From the NCBI RefSeq assembly GCF_021390435.2, contig NZ_JAJVCN010000003.1, positions 1,369,501 through 1,433,500 of the forward strand: a stretch of 64,000 bases of DNA, given 5' to 3'. The translations under genes were made by a program, and so were the position numbers. Numbering within the stretch: the stretch's first letter is position 1; every line of letters begins with the position of its first letter. The notes below the pieces were generated by a model. The model worked only from the letters and a program-made list of their open reading frames with translations. It was not told the DNA's origin and ran no database searches. Positions 1 through 6,971 of this stretch are shown here, one piece after another. This stretch comes from Kibdelosporangium philippinense. Its GTDB lineage: Bacteria; Actinomycetota; Actinomycetes; Mycobacteriales; Pseudonocardiaceae.

Positions 1-479
1 GGCGTCGCCTTCACGCCGTCCCAGGTGCCCAGCACGAGCTCGGTCGAGCCGCCGCCGACGTCAACGACAAGGAACGGTCCCTCGTCGGGGTCCATGTCGC
101 CGACCGCGCCGGTGAACGCCAGCGCGGCCTCTTCGTCACCCGAGATCACCTCCGCGGGCGCGCCGAGCAAGGACTCCGTCATGCCGAAGAAGTCGTCCCG
201 GTTGCTCGCGTCACGCGTCGCCGAGGTCGCCACCATCCGCACGCTCTCCGCGCCCTTGCGGCGCAGGATCGCGGTGTAGTCGGCGAGCGCGACCCTGGTG
301 CGCTCCAACGCTTCCGGGTTGAGCATGCCGGTCGCGTCCACACCCTGGCCGAGCCGGACCACGCGCTGCTCACGATGGACGTCACGCAACCAGGACGTGC
401 CGTCGTCCCGTTTGGTCACATCCGCGACGAGCAGACGGATCGAGTTTGTCCCGCAGTCAATGGCAGCAACCCTTGGCAT
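1..479 (-). CDS. ppx: Ppx/GppA phosphatase, N-terminal part (runs off window)
   Basis: Exopolyphosphatase or pppGpp phosphohydrolase of the actin-fold Ppx/GppA family, a cytoplasmic enzyme of polyphosphate and alarmone turnover. About 159 N-terminal residues are present; the gene continues past the left edge. The start ATG at 479 is followed at once by the first phosphate-binding loop AIDCGTNSIRLLVADV; further on are ATSATRDASNRDDFF, VISGDEEA and the second loop VVDVGGGSTELVLG, all family hallmarks. It begins 9 bp after the stop of the transglycosylase gene, so the two are probably cotranscribed. In M. tuberculosis the matching position (Rv1026) is also a Ppx-type protein. Whether polyP or pppGpp is the main substrate cannot be read from sequence. 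Confidence 0.93.
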   Translation of the reverse strand, partial: MPRVAAIDCGTNSIRLLVADVTKRDDGTSWLRDVHREQRVVRLGQGVDATGMLNPEALERTRVALADYTAILRRKGAESVRMVATSATRDASNRDDFFGMTESLLGAPAEVISGDEEAALAFTGAVGDMDPDEGPFLVVDVGGGSTELVLGTWDGVKAT

Positions 480-488
480 GCCGCCAAC

Positions 489-1751
489 TTACTCGGGCTT
501 ACAGGGATCCTCTTCCTCAGCGGCGGCACCGGCTGGGCTGGTCCCGCTCGACGGCGCCTCGGACGCTGAACCCGACGGCGTGTTGGACCCCGACGGGGTA
601 CCGCTCGGTGTCGGAGTCGAGCTCGGGTCGCACGAAGGAGTATTCGGCGGATTGGTCGGTGTCGACGGATTGCTGGTGGTCGGCGGGTTCGACGGTGGAT
701 TGGACGGCGGGTTCGACGGTGGATTGGACGGCGGGTTCGACGGCAGCGGCGGCTTCGGCGTGATCGTCGTGTCCACCGGCGGGTTCGTCGTCGAAGGTGG
801 CGGCGTGGTCGGCGACGGGGTCGTCGCGACCGGCGTCTGCACGGGCCCTCCTGCCTGCGCATTCGGGTTGGTGACGCCTGTGCCGCCCGTGCCCCCTTCG
901 ATCGGGGTCACGCCGGACTCGTACGAGGTGGCCCACAACAGCACAGTCGACACATAGCTGTCAGAGTGGTTGTAGCGGAACACCGCGATCGCTCGGTTTT
1001 GGGCGTTGCTCATGTCGAGCCCGCCGGAGCACAGGTACTTGCCCGCGGACAGCGCGGCGTCGAACATGTTGTGCGGGTTAGGCACGCGGTCGCCGTTGCC
1101 GTCGGACGCGTAGGCCTTCCAGGTGCTAGGGATGAACTGGAACGGGCCGACCGCGCGGTCCCACTGCTGGTCACCGTCGAGCTGGCCGCCGTCGGTGTCC
1201 CGGATCGCGGCGAACGCGCCACCGTTGAGCACCGGGCCGAGGATCCGGTCGATGGTGTTGCCCTTGGCGTCGAACTGGCCGCGGCCGTGGTTCGACTCGA
1301 TCCGGCCGATGCTCGCCAGCAAGGACCAGTGCATCTTGCAATTCGGAGTCGACACGGCCAGCAACTCGGCGGCCTTCTTGTAGGCCTCGAGCGCCTTGCC
1401 GGGAATCATCAGCGGGCCGGACGGCGTGGTGAACGGGTCGCCAGCGGACGCCAGCGCGTTCGGATCGCCCGCGATCCGCAACAGCTCGCTGGACAGGCCG
1501 TCGACCTCGGGCAGCTGGCCGGTCGCGCCGAGATCTTCCAGGTCGATACCGAAGAACCCACGGCCGAGGCCGTTCGCCTCCGGTGTGATCGAGTTGTCTT
1601 CGAGGCCCCAACCTGCGACGGTATCGCCCGCCAACGCGGCGGGCACCAGCAACAGCGCCGCTGTCACCGCCGCGAGTCCGCGCTTCTGACGCAGGTAGCG
1701 CAACACCTTCCGTCGGGCAGCCCTATTTGCAGGCGCTGGCACGAACGACAC
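489..1751 (-). CDS. Secreted lytic transglycosylase with Pro/Ser/Thr-rich tail
   Basis: Peptidoglycan lytic transglycosylase (SLT/MltB-like, GH23-type fold), 420 residues, acting in the cell wall. Basic N-terminus and hydrophobic stretch (about residues 25-42, GLAAVTAALLLVPAALAG) look like a signal peptide or anchor. Catalytic core about residues 140-290: LLASIGRIESNHGR carries the putative catalytic Glu, then DRAVGPFQFIPSTWKAYASD and the tyrosine-containing FRYNHSDSYV. Residues 300-420 are a low-complexity tail rich in P, S, T and N, built in part from SNPP repeats. GTG start at 1751 has GGGGAGG upstream. Sits between DUF501 and ppx, where M. tuberculosis has no such gene; a shorter relative lies at 5135-5941. 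The tail probably spans or binds the wall (inference). Confidence 0.88.
   Translation of the reverse strand: MSFVPAPANRAARRKVLRYLRQKRGLAAVTAALLLVPAALAGDTVAGWGLEDNSITPEANGLGRGFFGIDLEDLGATGQLPEVDGLSSELLRIAGDPNALASAGDPFTTPSGPLMIPGKALEAYKKAAELLAVSTPNCKMHWSLLASIGRIESNHGRGQFDAKGNTIDRILGPVLNGGAFAAIRDTDGGQLDGDQQWDRAVGPFQFIPSTWKAYASDGNGDRVPNPHNMFDAALSAGKYLCSGGLDMSNAQNRAIAVFRYNHSDSYVSTVLLWATSYESGVTPIEGGTGGTGVTNPNAQAGGPVQTPVATTPSPTTPPPSTTNPPVDTTITPKPPLPSNPPSNPPSNPPSNPPSNPPTTSNPSTPTNPPNTPSCDPSSTPTPSGTPSGSNTPSGSASEAPSSGTSPAGAAAEEEDPCKPE
681..742. repeat. 24-bp tandem repeat, about 2.6 units
   Basis: Units starting cggcgggttcgacggtgg at 681 and 705 are identical over 24 bp and a partial third starts at 729. 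On the minus strand they encode the SNPP-rich tail of the transglycosylase. A multiple of three, so copy-number change keeps the frame. Confidence 0.85.
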
Positions 1752-1865
1752 GGACCCGGCCTCCCCGGCTCGTTTGCTTCCTGTGGTGCCTCCGGTTCCC
1801 TAGCGTGCCTCATCCGCAGGAAACTTTCACGGGCTGTTTTGAATTGTCCTCGCTTCGCTCGGACG

Positions 1866-1995
1866 GGCTTTGTCGCCAACGCCGGTCATTTCCACCCCGC
1901 CCCACGCAGCCGACACCGCTCAGTGCCTGCTCAGCGCCGTGGCGGGGGGCGGCGTCGGGCGCGTTGCGTGGCGTAAATGACCGGCGCGACAAAGC
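1866..1995. repeat. Long imperfect inverted repeat (about 130 nt) upstream of the transglycosylase gene
   Basis: ggctttgtcg (1867-1876) pairs with cgacaaagcc (1986-1995); gccggtcattt (1880-1890) pairs with aaatgaccggc (1975-1985); further in, ccacgca pairs with tgcgtgg and ccgacaccgc with gcggcgtcgg (one G-U). The result is one long interrupted hairpin that fills most of the 292-bp gap. No clear target duplication flanks it. Could be a leader RNA structure of the transglycosylase mRNA or a decayed miniature element. Confidence 0.7.
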
Positions 1996-1999
1996 CTCC

Positions 2000-2017
2000 G
2001 CTGTCAATGCTGACAGC
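2000..2017 (-). terminator. Small hairpin after DUF501 gene
   Basis: Perfect 7-bp dyad gctgtca/tgacagc with loop atgc, 27 nt beyond the DUF501 stop. No U-tract follows, so terminator function is only suggested; it could equally be an operator. Confidence 0.35.
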
Positions 2018-2043
2018 TTGTACCTTTCATCGCTGTTAGTTCA

Positions 2044-2541
2044 TCACCTGTTGTCGGACGCGCAGTCGCCTGAGGGCCACTGCTCGGAGATCAACCGCAG
2101 CGTTTCGTCACCGAACGGGTTCACGCCAGGTCCGCTGGCCAGAGCGTGTGCCAAGTGGACATGCAGACATTTCACGCGGCCGGGCATCCCGCCAGCGCTG
2201 ACCTGCGTGCCAAGTGACTCAATCTCGTCACGTTGCGCGAGATATGACTGGTGTGCTTTCTCGTACGCCGCCGCCAGTTCGGCGTCCTCGGCCAGCCGCT
2301 CGGTCATCTCCTTCATCACGCCCTCGGCTTCGAGCGTGCTGCATAGCGATGTCAGCCGTGGGCACGTCAAGTAATAGAGCGTGGGGAACGGCGTGCCGTC
2401 TTCCAACCGCGGGTTGGTCTGCACCACGGCGACGTGACCGCTGGGGCACCGGGCAGCGACGGCCCGCAACGCGCGTGGGGGCCTGCCGAGCTGGGCCGCG
2501 ACGACCGCGCGATCCGCCTCGGTGACTGGTTCGAGCTGCAC
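2044..2541 (-). CDS. DUF501 family protein
   Basis: Conserved actinobacterial protein of unknown function, 165 residues from the GTG at 2541. Family features seen: CPSGHVAVVQTNPRLEDGTPF, PTLYYLTCPRL, and GMPGRVKCLHVHLAHALASG followed by GVNPFGDE. The conserved Cys and His residues suggest metal binding (inference). A longer frame opens at 2583 but the GTG at 2541 is preferred: it overlaps the TAG of the FtsB-like gene by one base (TAGTG) and has AAGGAAAG just upstream, typical of translational coupling. Same gene order as M. tuberculosis Rv1023-Rv1026. Confidence 0.9.
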   Translation of the reverse strand: MQLEPVTEADRAVVAAQLGRPPRALRAVAARCPSGHVAVVQTNPRLEDGTPFPTLYYLTCPRLTSLCSTLEAEGVMKEMTERLAEDAELAAAYEKAHQSYLAQRDEIESLGTQVSAGGMPGRVKCLHVHLAHALASGPGVNPFGDETLRLISEQWPSGDCASDNR

Positions 2542-3200
2542 TATCTGCTTTCCTTGATCGAGTCCCAGAGCGACTGGAACCACGGCTGCTGCGGCCCGGA
2601 CGGCGTCGCAGGCTGCTGACCAGGCTGAACACCGGCGTCACCGGGCAGCTGGACCATGTACGGGGTCTCGCCGGGCATCACGTACCGCAGCCGTCTGCGG
2701 GCCTCTGCCTGGATCTGCGCCGGGTCCGACAGCTGCGCCTTGCGCTCTTCCAACTGCTGGACCTGGGCGGCGAGCTCGGCCTGGCGGCGTTCCTGGGTGC
2801 CGACTTCGTCCCGCTGGGACAAATACGTCCGCAAGGGCACGGCGACCGACAATGCCAACGCGGCCACCACGGTCGCCAGCACGGCGGCCCGCCTTGTGGT
2901 CGCCTGGCTCATCAGCCGTGCGGCGAAGCGGGAACGCTGCTTGGGCCTTGGCTTGGGAGCTGGCCGTCTGCGCTGCGGCTGCTCTGGTGTCTCGGCCTTG
3001 TCGGTTTTCTCGGTCTTGTCGGTGGTTTCCGAGCGACGTCCCGGCCGGGCTCGCCGGCCGGGACGCTCAGCACCGTCAGGTTTGTCCGGTGTTCCGGACT
3101 TGTCCGACTTGGTTGACCTGGCGAACCCGCGCGCGAACCGGCCACGCCGCGAAGCAGAACGCTCCGGGCGCGGTGGAACGTCGGCGGGTTCGTCAGCCAT
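2541..3200 (-). CDS. ftsB: Septum formation initiator, FtsB/DivIC-like
   Basis: Bitopic division protein that links the FtsQ-FtsL-FtsB subcomplex of the divisome. 219 residues: a very basic, disordered N-terminal 95 residues rich in K, R, E, T and P; one transmembrane helix about residues 108-125 (AVLATVVAALALSVAVPL); then a periplasmic-side coiled coil (QRRQAELAAQVQQLEERKAQ) and the DivIC-type motif EARRRLRYVMPGETPYMVQL. The long charged N-terminus is typical of the actinobacterial version (Rv1024). The start ATG overlaps the enolase stop (TGATG), so it is translated from the eno mRNA. Confidence 0.9.
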   Translation of the reverse strand: MADEPADVPPRPERSASRRGRFARGFARSTKSDKSGTPDKPDGAERPGRRARPGRRSETTDKTEKTDKAETPEQPQRRRPAPKPRPKQRSRFAARLMSQATTRRAAVLATVVAALALSVAVPLRTYLSQRDEVGTQERRQAELAAQVQQLEERKAQLSDPAQIQAEARRRLRYVMPGETPYMVQLPGDAGVQPGQQPATPSGPQQPWFQSLWDSIKESR

Positions 3201-4486
3201 CAGCTCTCCGGGTTGAACCGCGGGAACGCGAGGTCCCCTGCGTAGCGGGCGGCGTCACCGAGGGTCTCCTCGATCCGCAGCAGCTGGTTGTACTTGGCGA
3301 CACGCTCACTGCGGGCGGGCGCGCCGGTCTTGATCTGGCCGACGCCGGTGGCCACGGCCAAGTCGGCGATCGTGGTGTCCTCGGTTTCGCCGGACCGGTG
3401 ACTCATCATGCTCTTGTAGCCGTAGGAAGTCGCGAGTGACACGGCGTCGAGCGTCTCGGAAAGCGTGCCGATCTGGTTGACCTTCACCAGCAGCGCGTTG
3501 GCGGCGCGCCGGGAGATGCCCTCCTCGAGCCGCTCAGGGTTGGTGACGAACAGGTCGTCGCCGACCAGCTGGACACGCTCACCCAGCTCGGCGGTCATCC
3601 GCACCCAGCCGTCCCAATCGTCCTCGGACAGCGGGTCCTCGATGGAGACCATCGGATAGTTGTCGACGAGCTCCTTGTAGTACGCGGCCATCTGCTCGGC
3701 GCTGCGCTTCTCACCCTCGAAGGTGTACGAACCGTCGTTGAAGAACTCGGTCGCGGCGACGTCGAGCGCGAGCGCGATCTCGCGGCCGGGCCGGTAGCCC
3801 GCCTTCTCGATGGCGGCGAGGATCAGGTCGAGAGCCTCGCGGTTGTTCGGCAGGTTCGGGGCGAAACCACCCTCGTCACCAAGGCCGGTGGCCAGGCCGC
3901 GGCTCTTGAGCACGGACTTGAGCGAGTGGTACACCTCCGCGCCCCACCGCAGCGCCTCGCGGAACGAGTCGGCACCGATCGGCGCGATCATGAACTCCTG
4001 GATGTCCACATCGGTGTCGGCGTGCGAGCCACCGTTGAGGATGTTCAGCATCGGCACCGGAAGAACGTGCGCGTTCGGGCCGCCGATGTAGCGGAACAGC
4101 TCGAGCCCGCTCGATTCGGCCGCGGCCTTGGCGACCGCGAGGCTCACGCCGAGGATGGCGTTGGCACCAAGCCGCGACTTGTCCGGCGTGCCATCGAGGT
4201 CGACCAGCTTCTGGTCGACGACACGCTGCTCGACAGCCTCGATACCGGTCAGCTCCGGCCCGATCTCGTCGAGCACGGCGGTGACCGCCTTCTCGACGCC
4301 TTTGCCCAGGTAGCGGTTGCTGTCGCCGTCCCGGAGCTCAACGGCCTCGTGCTCACCGGTCGACGCACCCGACGGCACCGCCGCACGGGCAAGGGTGCCG
4401 TCGTCAAGCGCGACCTCGACCTCGACCGTGGGGTTACCCCGCGAGTCGAGGATCTCGCGTGCGCCGACCTGCTCGATTACCGCCAC
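3200..4486 (-). CDS. eno: Enolase
   Basis: Phosphopyruvate hydratase: 2-phosphoglycerate to phosphoenolpyruvate, glycolysis, cytoplasm, Mg-dependent. 428 residues, full length. Signature stretches: EILDSRGNPTVEVEV at the N-terminus, the substrate loop SGASTGEHEAVELRD, GGSHADTDVDIQEFMI, metal ligands in SIEDPL and LVGDDLFVTN, the catalytic-Lys region LLVKVNQIGTLSET and the SHRSGETEDTTIADLAV loop. GTG start at 4486 with GGGAGG seven bases upstream. First gene of the eno-ftsB-DUF501 unit. Confidence 0.98.
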   Translation of the reverse strand: MAVIEQVGAREILDSRGNPTVEVEVALDDGTLARAAVPSGASTGEHEAVELRDGDSNRYLGKGVEKAVTAVLDEIGPELTGIEAVEQRVVDQKLVDLDGTPDKSRLGANAILGVSLAVAKAAAESSGLELFRYIGGPNAHVLPVPMLNILNGGSHADTDVDIQEFMIAPIGADSFREALRWGAEVYHSLKSVLKSRGLATGLGDEGGFAPNLPNNREALDLILAAIEKAGYRPGREIALALDVAATEFFNDGSYTFEGEKRSAEQMAAYYKELVDNYPMVSIEDPLSEDDWDGWVRMTAELGERVQLVGDDLFVTNPERLEEGISRRAANALLVKVNQIGTLSETLDAVSLATSYGYKSMMSHRSGETEDTTIADLAVATGVGQIKTGAPARSERVAKYNQLLRIEETLGDAARYAGDLAFPRFNPES

Positions 4487-4756
4487 TGGTTCCCTCCCAG
4501 CTCAAACCTCTAGTCCCCGCACAGCCTAGTGGTCACGACTGGAGGCTCGTCAGGGATCTCGACGGCCCAGCTTCCCGCTGGCCGCACGGACGGGAAGGCA
4601 CTAGTACAACCCGGTACGAGCACCTTCCCGCCGCACGCCCAGCGAAAACCTGGATCCGCCGAATGTCCCCAACGAGCCTCCGGTCGCAACCACATGTCGT
4701 CTCGCCGATTGGCGATGATTGGCCTCAAGCCGGGAGAGATCCGTAAAGTTGAGTGG
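4487..4756. other. Intergenic region between eno and a TPR gene
   Basis: 270 bp between divergent genes. It must hold the eno promoter on the minus strand and one for the TPR gene on the plus strand. I see no clear repeat, RNA structure or further gene. Confidence 0.5.
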
Positions 4757-5134
4757 ATGAGCGACATGGTTGCGGCATTCCGTCAGGCCGAACTGCTGGT
4801 TTCCATGCGCAGACCACTGGACGCGCTCGCCGCGCTGGCGCCGGTCCTGGAGGCCGAAGCCGACAAACCGAGCGTGCAGCTGCTCGCCGGCCGCGCCTAC
4901 CTCGGGTCGGCTCAGCTCCGGCGTGCCGAGGAAGCGTTCCGCAAAGTCATCGAACTCGACCCGAACGATCACTACGCGCACTTCGCGCTCGGCCGCGCGC
5001 TGCAACGGCAAAGCCGCTACACCGAGGCGCGCCTGCAGTTGAAGCTCGCCACGGCGATGAACCCGGTACCCGAGTATCAAGAGGCGCTCAGCGAGGTCAA
5101 CGCGCGCATCGCCCTGAACGAGGACGTGGACTAG
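4757..5134 (+). CDS. Small TPR protein
   Basis: Tetratricopeptide-repeat protein of about 125 residues, likely a cytoplasmic protein-protein scaffold. The helices RPLDALAALAPVLEAEADK, AGRAYLGSAQLRRAEEAF and FALGRALQRQSRYTEARLQL form three TPR units; the motif AEEAFRKVIELDPNDHYAH is classical. An open frame extends to 4529, but the ATG at 4757 (MSDMVAAFRQAELLV) starts the recognisable homology. Its stop abuts the stop of the convergent transglycosylase with no gap. Specific partner unknown. Confidence 0.8.
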   Translation: MSDMVAAFRQAELLVSMRRPLDALAALAPVLEAEADKPSVQLLAGRAYLGSAQLRRAEEAFRKVIELDPNDHYAHFALGRALQRQSRYTEARLQLKLATAMNPVPEYQEALSEVNARIALNEDVD

Positions 5135-5941
5135 TCACGGGGACTGCACAGCCCTCGCGTACGCGTCCTGGCCGCTGAACACAGACCTGGTGTACTCGAC
5201 CGACTCGTTGTACGTCATCACGGCCCGCCACCACCCTTGCGCGCTGGTCAGGTTGTTGTTCCCGACCGCGCACAGATACCTCGCGGCCGTCGCTGTCGCG
5301 TCGTCGACCTGCTGCGGGTCCGCAGGCTGCCCGTCGTCGCTAACCCTTACGGCATAACGCTTCCACGTGGTCGGAATGAACTGCATCGGGCCGACCGCGC
5401 GATCCCATGTGGTGTCCCGATCCAGTGAACCCTGATCAGTGTCCTTGAGCGCACGGAATCCCGGGGAGCCGTCCAGCGGAACACCGATGATCGGCTTGGA
5501 GAGCGTGCCGTCCGGATTGATGGTGGTGTTGTTGATCCGGCCGTGAAACGACTCCTTGCGGCCGATGCCCGCGAGCATCGTCCACGAAATACCGCAGCGG
5601 GGGTTGGTGTCTCGCTGCCTTTGCTCGGCTTTGGCGTACGCGAGCAGCATCCGTTCCGGGATCTGCATCTTGCGGCTCATCTCGGGCACCCTGGCCATAT
5701 CGATCGGCGGAGCCTGAAACGGCAGCGTCGTCCGAGCCTCCGGGGACAGATCGGGAACGGGAAAAGCGGTCGGCCTCGGCTCGTCGTCCTGCCGAAACAC
5801 CAGGTAGGCAGCGACAAGCACACCGATAAGCAAGCCGGCGAACAAGATTTTGGGCAAGCCACGGCCTTTGGGCCTGCGTCGCTTGGGCGAAGGCGGAGCG
5901 ATCGGCAGGGAGGAAGTCATCGACTTCCACCATACGCACAT
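5135..5941 (-). CDS. LpqU-like membrane-anchored lytic transglycosylase
   Basis: Peptidoglycan lytic transglycosylase of the SLT_2/MltB type, 268 residues (261 if translation starts at the internal ATG of MTSSLPIAPPS). One transmembrane segment near residues 32-49 (ILFAGLLIGVLVAAYLVF), no lipobox, so a signal-anchor protein facing the wall. Core: MLAGIGRKESFHGR with the candidate catalytic Glu, then WDRAVGPMQFIPTTWKRYAV, DATATAARYLCAVG and MTYNESVEYTRSV. Position next to eno corresponds to Rv1022 (LpqU). Related to the 489-1751 product but lacking the proline tail. Confidence 0.87.
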   Translation of the reverse strand: MCVWWKSMTSSLPIAPPSPKRRRPKGRGLPKILFAGLLIGVLVAAYLVFRQDDEPRPTAFPVPDLSPEARTTLPFQAPPIDMARVPEMSRKMQIPERMLLAYAKAEQRQRDTNPRCGISWTMLAGIGRKESFHGRINNTTINPDGTLSKPIIGVPLDGSPGFRALKDTDQGSLDRDTTWDRAVGPMQFIPTTWKRYAVRVSDDGQPADPQQVDDATATAARYLCAVGNNNLTSAQGWWRAVMTYNESVEYTRSVFSGQDAYARAVQSP

Positions 5942-6040
5942 CGCGTGTGCACTTCGTGAGAACGCCGGGGGTGACGTTTGAGATTTCCGAAGGTTGCGGT
6001 GACCGTCCTCGCAATTTCGCCGAAGCGATAGCGTGGATTC

Positions 6041-6739
6041 ATGAACGATCTCACCCCGGCGGGCACACTGCGCGTCTCGATCAACCTAGGCAATCCAGTC
6101 CTGGCACAGGGAACACCGCAAGCTCCGACCGGGGTGACGGTGGACATAGCCATCGAACTAGGGCGGCGGCTCGGCGTTCCGGTGTCGTTCCAGTGCTTCG
6201 ACGCGGCAAAGAAATCATACGAAGCAATGGTTTCCGGCGAAGCAGACATTTGTTTCCTCGCGATAGAGCCCGCCAGGGAGGAGTCCGTCGCATTCACGGC
6301 ACCCTATGTCCTGATTGAGGGAGTTTTCGCAGTGCCGGTGGATTCGGCATTGCGGACGGTGGGTGATGTGGACAGGTCAGGGGTCCGGATTGGAGTGAAA
6401 GAAGGTTCGGCTTACGACTTGTACCTGACCCGGACACTGCAAGCGGCTTCGGTGGTGCGCGGGGTCGAAGGGACAACTGTGTTCGTGGACCAGGGTTTGG
6501 AGGCTGCCGCGGGGATTCGGCAGCCGTTGGCTTCGTTCGTCGCCGACCATCCGGGGTACCGGTTGGTCGAGGGCGCGTTCATGCAGATCCAGCAGGCCGT
6601 CGGGACTCCGCGGTCACGGTCGGCCGAGTCGGTGGCTTTCTTGCGCGCGGTGGTGGAAGAGTTGAAGGGCAACGGCTTCATCGCCGAGTCCCTGCGCCGC
6701 TCGAACCAGCCAACCGCCCAGGTCGCCCCACCGGCCTGA
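6041..6739 (+). CDS. Family 3 solute-binding-like protein without signal peptide
   Basis: Periplasmic-binding-protein fold of the amino-acid type (SBP family 3), 232 residues. Diagnostic: TGVTVDIAIELGRRLGVPV near the N-terminus, VSGEADICFLAIEPAREESV, FTAPYVLIEG and GVRIGVKEGSAYDLYLTR. There is no signal peptide or lipobox; the protein starts directly with MNDLTPAGTLRVSIN, so it is probably cytoplasmic and may sense or store a small molecule rather than feed an ABC importer (inference). No permease or ATPase gene is adjacent. TAGCGT just before the ATG at 6041 is compatible with a leaderless transcript. Confidence 0.82.
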   Translation: MNDLTPAGTLRVSINLGNPVLAQGTPQAPTGVTVDIAIELGRRLGVPVSFQCFDAAKKSYEAMVSGEADICFLAIEPAREESVAFTAPYVLIEGVFAVPVDSALRTVGDVDRSGVRIGVKEGSAYDLYLTRTLQAASVVRGVEGTTVFVDQGLEAAAGIRQPLASFVADHPGYRLVEGAFMQIQQAVGTPRSRSAESVAFLRAVVEELKGNGFIAESLRRSNQPTAQVAPPA

Positions 6740-6773
6740 ACCCAGCCTTGTGCCTGGTCAGCCTGACGCGACC

Positions 6774-6940
6774 CCAAACTGTCAGACCCCTGCTGTAACG
6801 TAAAAATCAGGGGTCCCCCTGGCGAATTGCCGTTGCGGTCAGGGCTGCCTGCCGCCAGGACATCGCGCGCGGACCAAACTGTCGTACTCCACTGCTAGTG
6901 TTAAATCAGGGGGTCCCCCAGGGAATTGTTGTTGCGATGG
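6774..6940 (+). promoter_or_regulatory. Two direct repeats resembling PafBC-type DNA-damage promoters
   Basis: Two about 66-bp copies start at 6774 and 6874, exactly 100 bp apart. Each begins ccaaactgtc and continues with CTGTCAGAC-N8-TAACGT (copy 1) or CTGTCGTAC-N8-TAGTGT (copy 2), close to the actinobacterial RecA-independent damage motif TTGTCRGTG-N8-TANNNT. Both continue with a G/C hairpin (gacccctg/caggggtc in copy 1) and attg-tgttgcg. They lie between convergent genes, so a terminator role is the alternative. Confidence 0.5.
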
Positions 6941-6971
6941 CGGCTGTCCGACGACTCCCCCGGGGTATCAG

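Noticed and set aside
1752..2043. c-di-AMP (ydaO) riboswitch before the transglycosylase
   Set aside because: AGGGAACCGG occurs but the GGGGUGAA-type partner and pseudoknot elements are not seen.
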